Assembly: GCA_944388585.1 (NCBI GenBank)
Contig: CALXJI010000001.1
Location: 300,585-364,584, forward strand
Source: an uncultured Clostridia bacterium
GTDB taxonomy: Bacteria; Bacillota; Clostridia; TANB77; CAG-465
Length of the DNA: 64,000 nt
Direction of reading: 5' to 3'
In this document: piece by piece, positions 25,872 through 35,680 of the stretch
Position numbering within the stretch: the first letter of the stretch is position 1
Layout: each line of letters begins with the position of its first letter
Program-made: the position numbers and the translations under genes
Notes under the pieces: generated by a model
The model's database searches: none
Seen by the model: the letters and a program-made list of their open reading frames with translations, nothing else
What the model was told of the DNA's origin: nothing

Positions 25872-27608
25872 CTAAATTTTAAGAAATTCTTTTACACTTT
25901 CAATACTTTCAATATCATAATTCTTTTTCCATTCTTTATATAATCTAAATATTTCATCTTTATTATCTAAAGCATATTTGATTTTATTTGTTATTGCAAT
26001 TACATCATCTTCTCTTTTTACAACTAAATACTTTTCAAGTGGTGTATTTTTAAAATAATGATGATTATCTCCGGTAATACATAATGTGCCAACCTCCATA
26101 CTTTCAATCGGAAGCATCGGAGCACACTCAGAAAAAGTAACATATAAGTTAATATCGTTTTGAGCCATTTGACAAAGCAATTCTTCTCTTGGAACACTTT
26201 TTTTTGTACCAGTTATATCTTGATCTACTTTTGAGCAAAAAACTTCTGCATCGAAATTTAATGGTATACTGTAGATTTTAGAATTTTTAATTAAGGATGC
26301 TGCAGCTAACTGATTAAACATATTTTTTCTCCAATCCATATTAGCACTATACATTCCTATTTTTATAGTATCATCATTTTCTTTTTTTATATTTTCAACT
26401 TTTAATTTAATATCTTTATCTAATACGACAGTATTTTTTAAGAAAAAAGTTTTATATCCATGATACTCATAAAATTTTAACAAGCTTTCTTTACACGTAG
26501 CAAAGACATCGACAACTCCCTCTTTTTGTAAATTTAAAGCCAAAACATTAGTATTCCAATTTTGCTCATCAATAACTTGAGAATTACTACCGTGCCAAAA
26601 AACTTTTATTTTTATATTGCTATTAATTTGCTTGATTTTTTTTGCAAGTTTATCCCATCCATTATTAAAAGCACTAAAAATAACTTGATGTACATTAATA
26701 TAACAAATCTTTTCTGCTAATCTTTCTATGTCATCTTTATCATACAATTCTTCAAGTGGTAATAGATTTGTAAATAATTCCTTTGTGGCACTTGTAACTC
26801 CAAGCCAGCAAGGATTATGTATAATGATATATTCTTTATCTTTATATTCATCTAATTTACCCAAAGCTTGTGCCACTCTTGATTTTATTATATTTTTATC
26901 TATTCCTATTCCAAATTTTAATTGCTTTTTATATTTTTCTCTTGCAAAATTAAATTTAATAGTAGAAAATATAGTACTTAAATATTTAGCACTTGCAGGA
27001 CCATATTTTTTAAATACTCTATATTTTGTTTTTTGATTAATACCTAATTTTCTATTTTTATATACTATAACTTTTGTGTTTTCAGAAAACTGCTTTCCAT
27101 TTTTTTCATAATCCATTGGATAAAAATAATCATATGAATATATATTAATGTCATTAGAAATATAACTTGTATTCATTTTTTTACTTAAATCTTTATCAAG
27201 TATAATGGATAATATATCTATAATATTTTTTTTATCATCTTTACTCTTTACTATTTCTTCTAATATTTTTCTTATTAACTCATTTTTTTTATTTTTTGAA
27301 TATATTATTTGAGTTGATATAGTATTAGTATTGTCGTATCCCAAAAACATTTTATCATCTAATAATTTATTAAAACAATCTGATACAATTTTAAAATTTC
27401 CATCAACTAATAATCCACCATTTTTATATACTATATAAAATCTTAAATAGTCTATATATAAATTGCTATCTTCTGTTACATTTTTATTTACTTCAGATTT
27501 ATATTTTACTAGCTTACTATCATCTATATAGTTTACATTATATGTTTTATATTTTTTAAGATTATTAAGCGTTTTAATATTACAATTCATAACATAAATA
27601 TCTATCAT
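25872..27608 (-). CDS. Fusion of a degenerate DXD domain with a GT-B glycosyltransferase
   Basis: 578 aa. Residues 1 to about 200 resemble the DXD glycosyltransferase at 22922-23701 (shared YDYFYPMDY and FSENT), but where that protein has GGIYFDTDMEI this one has GGLLVDGNFKIV, so the Asp-x-Asp is lost. Residues about 240-578 are the GT-B-like domain of the neighbouring paralogue, with FWHGSNSQV, KESLLKFYEYHGYKTFFLKN and ECAPMLPIESMEVG. The front domain probably no longer catalyses and may bind the acceptor or a partner. I start at the ATG at 27606-27608, eight bases after GGAAGGA; the TTG at 27629 would include the ribosome binding site. Confidence 0.8.
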   Translation of the reverse strand: MIDIYVMNCNIKTLNNLKKYKTYNVNYIDDSKLVKYKSEVNKNVTEDSNLYIDYLRFYIVYKNGGLLVDGNFKIVSDCFNKLLDDKMFLGYDNTNTISTQIIYSKNKKNELIRKILEEIVKSKDDKKNIIDILSIILDKDLSKKMNTSYISNDINIYSYDYFYPMDYEKNGKQFSENTKVIVYKNRKLGINQKTKYRVFKKYGPASAKYLSTIFSTIKFNFAREKYKKQLKFGIGIDKNIIKSRVAQALGKLDEYKDKEYIIIHNPCWLGVTSATKELFTNLLPLEELYDKDDIERLAEKICYINVHQVIFSAFNNGWDKLAKKIKQINSNIKIKVFWHGSNSQVIDEQNWNTNVLALNLQKEGVVDVFATCKESLLKFYEYHGYKTFFLKNTVVLDKDIKLKVENIKKENDDTIKIGMYSANMDWRKNMFNQLAAASLIKNSKIYSIPLNFDAEVFCSKVDQDITGTKKSVPREELLCQMAQNDINLYVTFSECAPMLPIESMEVGTLCITGDNHHYFKNTPLEKYLVVKREDDVIAITNKIKYALDNKDEIFRLYKEWKKNYDIESIESVKEFLKI

Positions 27609-27643
27609 ATGATTTTTCCTTCCAATCAAATATTATAATAATT

Positions 27644-29830
27644 TTATTTATCTTTATTTTTTCTACTAACTAATTTTAATACTTTCATTATTCCTGTTAA
27701 TTGTAAAACTTTTATAAAGCCTCTATAAATTTTAAAATTCCAAAGAATATCTTTTAACCTTCTTTTTTGATATACAACTCTTTCACCATCTACTTTAGGA
27801 GGATAAAAAGATGGATTTGAAAATCTATAACTTGGTCCATTAGCCTGTAATATATTAAATACTTCATCACCATATTGTAAATACAAATTCTTATGGTTTT
27901 TAGTTATAAGTTGTGTTAAATATAATATATTATTTTTATTAAATCCTCTCGCCATAGAATCCTTTCTTACTCTGTAAAAAAAATCATATTTAGGTATACA
28001 TACACCAAAACAATTATTTTCAGCAAGAGATAACCACATATCGTAATCTTCCATACCAAATTCCATTTCTGGTTTATTTTGTCCATATCTCATAAAATCA
28101 TTTTTTCTTATTACAAAACATGTTCCTGACATATTATGGCACAATAGATATGGTAATTGTGTATCAAATTGATTCCATGCTCCTTCATCACCTTCAAAAT
28201 ATTTTATAAAACTAAATACATATGATACATTATTAAATCTTTTTAATATATCAACAGCTTCAGTATAAAAATCCGGACCAACAACATCATCTGAATCTAA
28301 AAATGCAAGATATCCACCTTTAGCATATGTAGCACCCACATTTCTTGCATTTGCAAGGCCTCCATTTTTTATATTAACTACAGTAATCATTGGATCAGAT
28401 TCATATTTTTTTATAGCTTCAATACTTGTTTTATCTGTTGAACCATCATTTAATAATATTATTTCTTTATTTTTATATTTAGAATTTTTAATACTTTCTA
28501 TAGCTTCATCTATATATTTTGCCATATTATAATATGGTATAACAACAGATATCATATCATTTTCTATCTTGTTATTATTACTATTATATTTAGACGTATC
28601 ATTTAAAAATGGATATTCTACTTTAGGTTCATATTCTGATATTACCTTTTTGAAAAAGTCTATTCTAAGTTTTACATTATCTTCCATATTGCATAAAGAA
28701 TTTATTCTTTTTTTAGCATTTTTTCCTATTTTTTCTAACTCTTCATCACTTGTATTAAGAACTTGTATTATTTTTCTTTCTAAATCCCCTTCTTTTTCAT
28801 GATCAAATATAAATCCATTTATGCCATCTGTTTGTACCATCTCAGCTTGACCACCTTGTTTAGATACTATAGCAACTTTTTCCAGCCACATAGATAAAAT
28901 ACAAGTATTAGGAAAATTCTCATATAAAGATGGAATAATTGTCGCTCTAGCTTTTCTTATTTCAGCTCTTAAAGGCTTTGGAGCTGTATTACCCTGAAAT
29001 ATAAGTAATCCCTGTTCTACCCTATTTTTGTATTTTTTTTGTAAAAGCTTTCCTAAATATTCATTTTTAGGATAATATTTTACATCTCCACCTATTAGCT
29101 TTAATTTACAATCATATCCTTTTTCCCATAAATGTTCAAACGCTTCAACAAGTTGCATAACACCCTTTCTATATTCAGTTCTACCAAAATATACAAATAG
29201 TTTTTTATCTATATCTACCTTAATATCGTCTTCTTCCTTTGGAGTTGCAAAAGGTAAATTAATAACTTTAATTTTCTTTTCAGGATTAACATACTTTAAC
29301 TTGTCTGCTAAAAATTGACTTGGACAAAGTATAGCATCAGCAGCCTTTATACAAAATCTCTCCATTTGTCCGATCCAATAATCTGGTAATTGATATTTAG
29401 AATATTTATTTACATCAAAAAGAGCAAACTGCGGTGTATGTAAATGTACTACCACCGGTACATCTTTTAAAAAATTAGAATCTATTAATTTTTGTTGAAA
29501 TATATAATATCCAATAGCATTATACTCTTGTATCTCAACAATGTCTGGCTTTTCACCTTTTTTTAATAATCCCTTTACATATTGTAGATATTGATATGAC
29601 ATAGATTGCATGTCACCCATATAATTAGTATATTCGTTATTATTGTCTAAAACAAATCTATGAACCTCTAAATTCTCATTAAATTCTTCAATTTTTTCTT
29701 CATCATCTCTTAAAATAATCTTTACCTTATTTCCATTTTTTGAATACATATCAGCAACATTTTCTACATATGTACCTATACCACCCCCAAAATGTGGTGG
29801 AAATTCAGTAGTTAAAATCCATATTTTCAT
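27644..29830 (-). CDS. Bifunctional GT4-GT2 glycosyltransferase fusion
   Basis: 728 aa. Residues 1 to about 400 are a GT4 enzyme (EFPPHFGGGIGTYVENVADM near the start, FVYFGRTEYRKGVMQLVEAF, and SLYENFPNTCILSMWLEKVA). Residues about 427-728 are a GT2 domain (VVIPYYNMAKYIDEAIESI, LLNDGSTD, FLDSDDVVGPDF, an intact Asp-x-Asp). Both active-site sets look complete, so one protein may add two successive sugars. The ATG has an AAGGAGG site 20 bases after the ATPase gene, in the same operon. Confidence 0.9.
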   Translation of the reverse strand: MKIWILTTEFPPHFGGGIGTYVENVADMYSKNGNKVKIILRDDEEKIEEFNENLEVHRFVLDNNNEYTNYMGDMQSMSYQYLQYVKGLLKKGEKPDIVEIQEYNAIGYYIFQQKLIDSNFLKDVPVVVHLHTPQFALFDVNKYSKYQLPDYWIGQMERFCIKAADAILCPSQFLADKLKYVNPEKKIKVINLPFATPKEEDDIKVDIDKKLFVYFGRTEYRKGVMQLVEAFEHLWEKGYDCKLKLIGGDVKYYPKNEYLGKLLQKKYKNRVEQGLLIFQGNTAPKPLRAEIRKARATIIPSLYENFPNTCILSMWLEKVAIVSKQGGQAEMVQTDGINGFIFDHEKEGDLERKIIQVLNTSDEELEKIGKNAKKRINSLCNMEDNVKLRIDFFKKVISEYEPKVEYPFLNDTSKYNSNNNKIENDMISVVIPYYNMAKYIDEAIESIKNSKYKNKEIILLNDGSTDKTSIEAIKKYESDPMITVVNIKNGGLANARNVGATYAKGGYLAFLDSDDVVGPDFYTEAVDILKRFNNVSYVFSFIKYFEGDEGAWNQFDTQLPYLLCHNMSGTCFVIRKNDFMRYGQNKPEMEFGMEDYDMWLSLAENNCFGVCIPKYDFFYRVRKDSMARGFNKNNILYLTQLITKNHKNLYLQYGDEVFNILQANGPSYRFSNPSFYPPKVDGERVVYQKRRLKDILWNFKIYRGFIKVLQLTGIMKVLKLVSRKNKDK

Positions 29831-29850
29831 TTTATCCTCCTTATAATTTA

Positions 29851-30606
29851 CTATATTCCTTGTTCTTTCATGTACTCATTTAATACTGTATCTGTATTGC
29901 CATCCATTTTTAACTTACCATCTTTTATCCATAACGCTCTATCACAAAAACTTTTTACCTGATCAACACTATGTGATACAAAGACCATTGTTTTTCCTTG
30001 TGCTTTAAGCTCTTTCATCTTACTTAAACATTTTGCCTGAAAATGAGCATCACCTACTGCTAATATTTCATCTATCAAAAGAATATCTGCTTGTACATTT
30101 ACCGCTATAGAAAAAGCAAGTCTCATATACATTCCAGATGAATATGTTCTTACTGGAGTTTCTATAAAACTTCCAAGCTCTGAAAAATCTATAATTTTAT
30201 CTATAATTGGATCTACATCTTTTTTTCCAAGACCATACATTGAAGCATTAAAATAAATATTCTCACGTCCTGTAAAATCTGTATTAAATCCTGCTCCAAG
30301 TTCTATCATACTAGAAACTTTTCCATTTATTTCTATAGTTCCCTTTTCAGGATATATTATTTTATTTAGCAATTTCAATAGTGTGGATTTTCCTGAACCA
30401 TTTACACCAATTAATGCTACCGATTCACCTTTTTTTATATTGCATGATATATTGTCTAATACTAAGTGTTTAGATTTTTTATTTCTACCTAAATGTCCTA
30501 ATCTTTCTTTTAAAAAATACGACTTATCCTCCCACACAGTAAATTCTTTTGTAACATTTTTTACAGAAATCGCTATATCATCACTTTTATTCTTTTTTTT
30601 AGCCAT
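29851..30606 (-). CDS. Polysaccharide export ABC transporter, ATP-binding subunit
   Basis: 251 aa. Walker A is GVNGSGKSTLLKLL, the signature region is YSSGMYMRLAFS, and Walker B is ILLIDEIL, as in Wzt, TagH and RfbE. Exporters of this class move undecaprenyl-linked polymers to the outer face. The protein ends soon after the ATPase core, so it lacks the C-terminal carbohydrate-binding domain of O9a-type Wzt. I start at the ATG at 30604-30606, six bases after GAGGAGG; the TTG at 30624 would encode the ribosome binding site. The permease gene ends just upstream. Confidence 0.93.
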   Translation of the reverse strand: MAKKKNKSDDIAISVKNVTKEFTVWEDKSYFLKERLGHLGRNKKSKHLVLDNISCNIKKGESVALIGVNGSGKSTLLKLLNKIIYPEKGTIEINGKVSSMIELGAGFNTDFTGRENIYFNASMYGLGKKDVDPIIDKIIDFSELGSFIETPVRTYSSGMYMRLAFSIAVNVQADILLIDEILAVGDAHFQAKCLSKMKELKAQGKTMVFVSHSVDQVKSFCDRALWIKDGKLKMDGNTDTVLNEYMKEQGI

Positions 30607-30607
30607 T

Positions 30608-31390
30608 TTAAACCTCCTCTGCAAAACGTCTTTGTAGTTTATTAAATATTAAATATCCAATTATACAAATAACTATAGATACTGCAAATACAATACCAAG
30701 ACTTTTAAAATCTGGTAATGTTTTATTATATAATAATGCTTGATATCCCTCAAGAATAGATACCATAGGGTTTAATCTATAAATATTTTGCCATTTTTCT
30801 GGTACCATCGATACACTATATAATATAGGACATGCATACATCCATATCATCATAATAGGACTCATCATATATTGAATATCTCTTACATATACATTTGCCG
30901 CAGATAATATTAAAACTATTCCAAAGGCAAATACTACTTGAACAAGAATTACTATCGGCAACAACAACGCATACCATGAAATTCCAACACCAGATACTAA
31001 AAGTGCTATAAATATAATTACTAAACTAAAAAAATACTGTATAACATTACTAATAATAACAGAAAGTGGCAATACTTCTCTTGGAAAATATACCTTTTTC
31101 AATATGCTAGCATTATTTGATACACACACTGTTCCAGTTGCTATCATATTACTAAATGCATTCCATGGCATTAAACAAATAAATAAATATATTGGATAAT
31201 TTTCTATATCAGATTTAAATACAAATTGAAAAACAATTGCATATACAAGTAACATAAATAACGGATTTAATAAAGTCCATAAAAACCCAAAAAACGATCC
31301 TTTATATCTTCCTTTTATATCTTGCTTAACTAATGTAGCAAGCATATGTCTATAATTATAAATTTCCTTAATTTTGTTTATAAATCCCAT
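30608..31390 (-). CDS. Polysaccharide export ABC transporter, permease subunit
   Basis: 260 aa with six predicted membrane helices of the ABC-2 type (TagG/Wzm). The start KEIYNYRHMLATLVKQDIKGRYKG, then SFFGFLWTLLNPLFMLLVYA, is the conserved family N-terminus. Together with the ATPase it exports a lipid-linked polysaccharide or teichoic acid. An extended -10 promoter (31432-31441) lies upstream, and the ribosome binding site is GAAGGGAAGAG. Confidence 0.93.
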   Translation of the reverse strand: MGFINKIKEIYNYRHMLATLVKQDIKGRYKGSFFGFLWTLLNPLFMLLVYAIVFQFVFKSDIENYPIYLFICLMPWNAFSNMIATGTVCVSNNASILKKVYFPREVLPLSVIISNVIQYFFSLVIIFIALLVSGVGISWYALLLPIVILVQVVFAFGIVLILSAANVYVRDIQYMMSPIMMIWMYACPILYSVSMVPEKWQNIYRLNPMVSILEGYQALLYNKTLPDFKSLGIVFAVSIVICIIGYLIFNKLQRRFAEEV

Positions 31391-31431
31391 ATTCTCTTCC
31401 CTTCTTTATAAAATCATTTTAAAACAAAGTT

Positions 31432-31441
31432 ATTATACCAT
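31432..31441 (-). promoter_or_regulatory. Extended -10 promoter for the exporter genes
   Basis: The minus strand reads ATGGTATAAT (TGG then TATAAT at 31432-31437), with TTTAAA at a 17-base spacing as a weak -35. The same TATGGTATAAT string occurs upstream of two other genes in the window. Confidence 0.55.
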
Positions 31442-31476
31442 AAATCGCCTTATTTTTAAAGTATATAATTTTTTAA

Positions 31477-34400
31477 TTATTTTCTTTTTATCATATCTTT
31501 AAATTTTTGTATTAAATTCTTTTCAGTATTACTACTTTCATCATCCATTATACTTTTACCTTCTAAATACTGTTCTGACTTTAATGACTTATTTTCATAT
31601 TCATTAATATATAATAATTTATCTATATTTTGTTGGTTATGTGTATTTCTTTCTTTAGTTATTATATCAACTATATTAATATTTTCTCCATCTTTTACTG
31701 AATCTTCAAATGAAATACATTCTAGCATCTTCATATCTATATTTCTTGAAGAATGTATATATACTTCTAATGGTAAAACAGCATATAATTTTTGATAATA
31801 TAAATTTTTTATCTCATCTCCAAAAATATCTACCATATCTTTTATAAAATCTAAGGAATATTCTTGAAGTTTAGACAAAATAAAACTTTCTTGATATGAA
31901 ATTTTAAAATTATTATAAACTGGTTCTATTTTTCCATCTGCATAATTATACCCTATACATGACGGTCCAATTTCAGATATAATTGACTCTCTTAATGTTC
32001 CTGTAACTGACGGCTTGTAATCATAAAAAGTATTTAATTTAAATCCACCAATTTTAGAATGCTCATATGCCATATCACTAGCTATGTTTTCAAAATACGT
32101 GTCAATTTTTTTATTACATAAATTTGATATATATAACTCTGGTCTTGCACTATATCCTATATCAAAAGTACAAGCTTTTCCATTATATATCTTTCCAAAA
32201 TATTCTTTTAAAGCATTTAGCTTTATTTGATGCTTTTGTTTATTATATAACTTGTCAATAACTATAGTTATAAAAGAATTAAATTCGGAAATACTTTTAA
32301 ATTTTTCATCTAATTTTATTCTATTTTCACTGCATACTTTATCAATAAAATCTGTATTAAGTATATCATAAATATACTTTATAACTTGTCTAGGTGTATG
32401 CTGTTTTACACTAATAATCTCAGCCAACTTATAAAAATCCATTTTATCTACTAAAATAACTTGAATTAATGATTTTCTAGATACTGGTAAATATTTAGCA
32501 TTAGGTGCATCTTTATATACCCTTTTTAATATTTCAAACGCTCTCATTGGACAGTAACCATCTCTTGCCATAAATACTATTGTATCGTATTTTTTCTCAA
32601 TTATATCTTCCATTATCCATTTTACAAGTGCAAAAAGATGCATTCCAAGTACATGATATCCAACCAAAAAAGGATCTCCATTAAAATCAGATTGCTCATT
32701 AAAATATCTGTACGGATTATCAAAATATTTATTTACCATAACAGCTATCATACACCTTATTCCCAAAAAATTAGCGGAATTAGCATTATCCATATATCCA
32801 GGTAAACTTCCATAAAAAATACTACTTAGATTATTAGTTAATTCCTTTTTCCAATAAAGATTTGTTGCTTTTGGAAAAAAAACACCTGTTAATCCATTCT
32901 CATTTGCTTTTACAACATCAGAATCAAAATTATCCCCTATATGAATTATTTTGTTAGGACTAACATTTAACTGCGCCAAAACATCCTTATATAAATTACC
33001 ATTTGATTTAGTAGTTCTATACTCAGATGATAAATATATTTTTTCTATTTCATTATATCCATTATTTTTTAATATATTGCTAATTACAGATAACGGTAAA
33101 TACATATCAGATATGCAAATTACCTTTTTTCCAGCATTTAAGGCCAATTTATATAATAAATATGCAGTTTCTCTTCTTGAGCAAAATCTTGTTTCAAATT
33201 CTATTTCTTTTTCTTTTATTTTTTGTACAACTTTTTCATCTAATTCGTATTTTTCTCTTATCAAATCATATATTTCATCTAATGTTATCTCTGTTAAATT
33301 TTGATCTTTATTCCATCTTCTTTCTCTTGCTTCTTCTTCTGAAATAACTCTTATTTTACTAAACTCTACACCAACTTTTATATTAGCAATTTTTCTAAAA
33401 TAATTGTCTAGCAATTTAAATAGATCTTTTGGATTCATAAATGGTCTTACTATTAATGTATCAAATATATCAAAACTTATATATTCAATATTATCATTGC
33501 ACAAATTTATTTTTACATTTTCGAGCGTGTCATCCCATTTAGTCGATACATTATAAAAATAATTTGGATTTTTTATAGTTTTTGTTATTTGCAAGGATAT
33601 AATATCTTTCATTCTCTCTTTATCTTCTTTATCAATATCAGAATTAATAATTCCGTTTTTCAAATTTGTATAAATTAAATTTTTCCAATTTTCTATATTT
33701 TCTTTATATAAGTTTAAAATATTTTTTTTATTCAAAAATTTATTTATCACATTAAAAGAATTATTTACTACATCTATATATTCTTTCAATTCTTTATTTC
33801 CATATACAAAATGATTTTCGTGATAAAAAACAGCTTCATTATATACTCTTATTACTTTTTTAGAATAAAAATATAAAATAGTACTCAAAACTATTTCATC
33901 GCATAAATTACTACACTCCATTGCATTTAATACATTCATAGCCTCTTTAACTACTTTTCTTGAAAATATTTTATTACAAAAAATATACCAAAAATAACAT
34001 AATCCTTCTTGACTTAAAAATTCCATTATACATTCATTTTCATTTAAATCTTTAGTAATTATGCTATTAAACATATTATATACTCTTTTTGAACCATCAT
34101 TATAATCCAAAACAATATCCCCAATTGTAATATCCGATAATTTTTTTTGTGCTTTTTCTATTAAAGGTGAATAAAAATCTATAGACACATATTCTTTATC
34201 TGTTAAAAAAGTAATATAATCTCCTGTAGAATTTTCATAACCTAATTTCTTACTTTTTAGTAAAAAATCTACTTGTACTAATTTTTTTTCGTTATAACAT
34301 ATAAATTTTACTGAATTTTCATAAGCGGATTTTATCTCACTAATATTTATGCTTTTTTTATGATAAACAACTATTATTTCTTTATTTTTATATGATTGTT

Positions 34401-34488
34401 TTAAAACACTATCTATACACTTTTTTAACTCATTAATATTATTGTATGCTGAAATAATAATTGATAATTTTTTATCCATTTTTTGCAT
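31477..34488 (-). CDS. Fusion of a GT2-like domain with a HAD-type hydrolase (COG5610-like)
   Basis: 1003 aa. Residues about 5-230 have the GT2 fold (SIIISAYNNINELKKCIDSV), but the motif expected to read like FLDSDD is YITFLTDKEY, so the Asp-x-Asp is degenerate. Residues about 335-560 are a haloacid dehalogenase-like domain, with the nucleophile in SFDIFDTL (Asp340) and the late motif HIGDNFDSD. Residues about 570-960 form the second half typical of COG5610 capsule proteins (VFMARDGYCPMRAFEIL). The hydrolase may act on sugar phosphates or phospholipid-linked intermediates; this is inferred from the family. It starts at an ATG after AGAAAGGA. Confidence 0.8.
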   Translation of the reverse strand: MQKMDKKLSIIISAYNNINELKKCIDSVLKQSYKNKEIIVVYHKKSINISEIKSAYENSVKFICYNEKKLVQVDFLLKSKKLGYENSTGDYITFLTDKEYVSIDFYSPLIEKAQKKLSDITIGDIVLDYNDGSKRVYNMFNSIITKDLNENECIMEFLSQEGLCYFWYIFCNKIFSRKVVKEAMNVLNAMECSNLCDEIVLSTILYFYSKKVIRVYNEAVFYHENHFVYGNKELKEYIDVVNNSFNVINKFLNKKNILNLYKENIENWKNLIYTNLKNGIINSDIDKEDKERMKDIISLQITKTIKNPNYFYNVSTKWDDTLENVKINLCNDNIEYISFDIFDTLIVRPFMNPKDLFKLLDNYFRKIANIKVGVEFSKIRVISEEEARERRWNKDQNLTEITLDEIYDLIREKYELDEKVVQKIKEKEIEFETRFCSRRETAYLLYKLALNAGKKVICISDMYLPLSVISNILKNNGYNEIEKIYLSSEYRTTKSNGNLYKDVLAQLNVSPNKIIHIGDNFDSDVVKANENGLTGVFFPKATNLYWKKELTNNLSSIFYGSLPGYMDNANSANFLGIRCMIAVMVNKYFDNPYRYFNEQSDFNGDPFLVGYHVLGMHLFALVKWIMEDIIEKKYDTIVFMARDGYCPMRAFEILKRVYKDAPNAKYLPVSRKSLIQVILVDKMDFYKLAEIISVKQHTPRQVIKYIYDILNTDFIDKVCSENRIKLDEKFKSISEFNSFITIVIDKLYNKQKHQIKLNALKEYFGKIYNGKACTFDIGYSARPELYISNLCNKKIDTYFENIASDMAYEHSKIGGFKLNTFYDYKPSVTGTLRESIISEIGPSCIGYNYADGKIEPVYNNFKISYQESFILSKLQEYSLDFIKDMVDIFGDEIKNLYYQKLYAVLPLEVYIHSSRNIDMKMLECISFEDSVKDGENINIVDIITKERNTHNQQNIDKLLYINEYENKSLKSEQYLEGKSIMDDESSNTEKNLIQKFKDMIKRK

Positions 34489-34544
34489 ATATAAATTCCT
34501 TTCTAAAATAAATATTATTACTTTATTTTCGATATATTGACCTA

Positions 34545-34553
34545 ATTATATCA
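34545..34553 (-). promoter_or_regulatory. Extended -10 promoter for the GT2-HAD gene
   Basis: The minus strand reads TGATATAAT about 57 bases upstream of the ATG. No strong -35 hexamer is seen. The 154-base gap upstream holds nothing else I can support. Confidence 0.5.
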
Positions 34554-34642
34554 CACTACAAATTATATTAAAAGTAATTTTTTACAAAATATATCTTTAA
34601 TAGTCATACACACTAATAAAAATATTTTATATTAATATTTTA

Positions 34643-35593
34643 CTACTTTTTTATGTTTTCCTTTATCTTCTCTAATGTCGTATATTTATTTAACTCTAAC
34701 TCATATTTTTCCTTGTCATCTTTTACCACAGTATCCAAAATAACACCACATTGTGCTGTTATTATTGAAAATATCATAAGTCCAGTACTAAGTACTGCTG
34801 ATGGCACTTTTGTAATATATTTTGTTAAAATATATTCATATATAACAGGAACACCTATTATAAGTCCTAATGCAAAAAATATTATAGCTATTGACAAAAA
34901 AAACTTCATTGGTTTGTAATCTTTTAACATTTTTATTATAGTCTTTAATACTTTATATCCATCTGTAAAAGTATTTAATTTTGAAATACTTCTATTTGGT
35001 CTATTTCTATATTCTATTTGAATCTCTTTAATTATAAAGCCTTTATCTAAAGCATGAAGAGTCATTTCTGTTTCTACTTCAAACTTCTTACTTAAAATAG
35101 GTACATTTTTTACAAATCTTTTATTAAATGCCCTATAACCAGACATTACATCTTTTAAATTACTTTTAAATAATTTGTTTATAGTATTTTTTACTATTCC
35201 ATTTCCAAAATCATGAAATAACCTTTTATTTTGGCTCTTATATGTTCCATTAGATATTCTATCTCCTACAACCATATCAGCTGTTTCCATTAAAATTGGC
35301 TTAATAAGCTCATGAACTTTCTCTGCAGGATATGTATCATCACCATCAACTAGTACATATATATCAGCTTCAATATCTCTAAACATACTCCTTACAACAT
35401 TTCCTTTACCTTGTCTATATTCATTTTTTACAATAGCACCATTTTCATATGCAATTTGCAATGTATTATCTGTAGAATTATTATTATATACATATATTAA
35501 TGCATTTGGAAGTTGCCTTCTAAAATCCGCTATTACTTTAGCAATTGTAACCTCCTCATTATAACAAGGAATAAGTATAGCTATCTTTTTCAT
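34643..35593 (-). CDS. GtrB-like family 2 glycosyltransferase with two membrane helices
   Basis: 316 aa. The GT-A domain begins IAILIPCYNEEVTIAKVIADF, followed by NNNSTDNT and VLVDGDDTYPA with the metal-binding Asp residues. Two helices at the C-terminus (about residues 232-252 and 266-290) make it a membrane-bound enzyme of the GtrB or dolichyl-phosphate-glucose synthase type. It should make a polyprenyl-phosphate sugar for transfer outside. The ATG has an AGAGGAGG site. It follows the phosphomutase gene and its terminator. Confidence 0.88.
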   Translation of the reverse strand: MKKIAILIPCYNEEVTIAKVIADFRRQLPNALIYVYNNNSTDNTLQIAYENGAIVKNEYRQGKGNVVRSMFRDIEADIYVLVDGDDTYPAEKVHELIKPILMETADMVVGDRISNGTYKSQNKRLFHDFGNGIVKNTINKLFKSNLKDVMSGYRAFNKRFVKNVPILSKKFEVETEMTLHALDKGFIIKEIQIEYRNRPNRSISKLNTFTDGYKVLKTIIKMLKDYKPMKFFLSIAIIFFALGLIIGVPVIYEYILTKYITKVPSAVLSTGLMIFSIITAQCGVILDTVVKDDKEKYELELNKYTTLEKIKENIKK

Positions 35594-35645
35594 ATATCCT
35601 CCTCTTTATCCACCATAATAATACAATATTTTTTAAACTTTTTCA

Positions 35646-35680
35646 ACATAAAAATAGAAGCTTGTAAAACAAGCTCCTAC
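35646..35680 (-). terminator. Intrinsic terminator after the phosphomutase gene
   Basis: The minus strand pairs TAGGAGCTTG with CAAGCTTCTA (one G-U pair) around TTTTA and continues in T residues. The stem includes the stop codon at 35677-35679. Confidence 0.75.
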
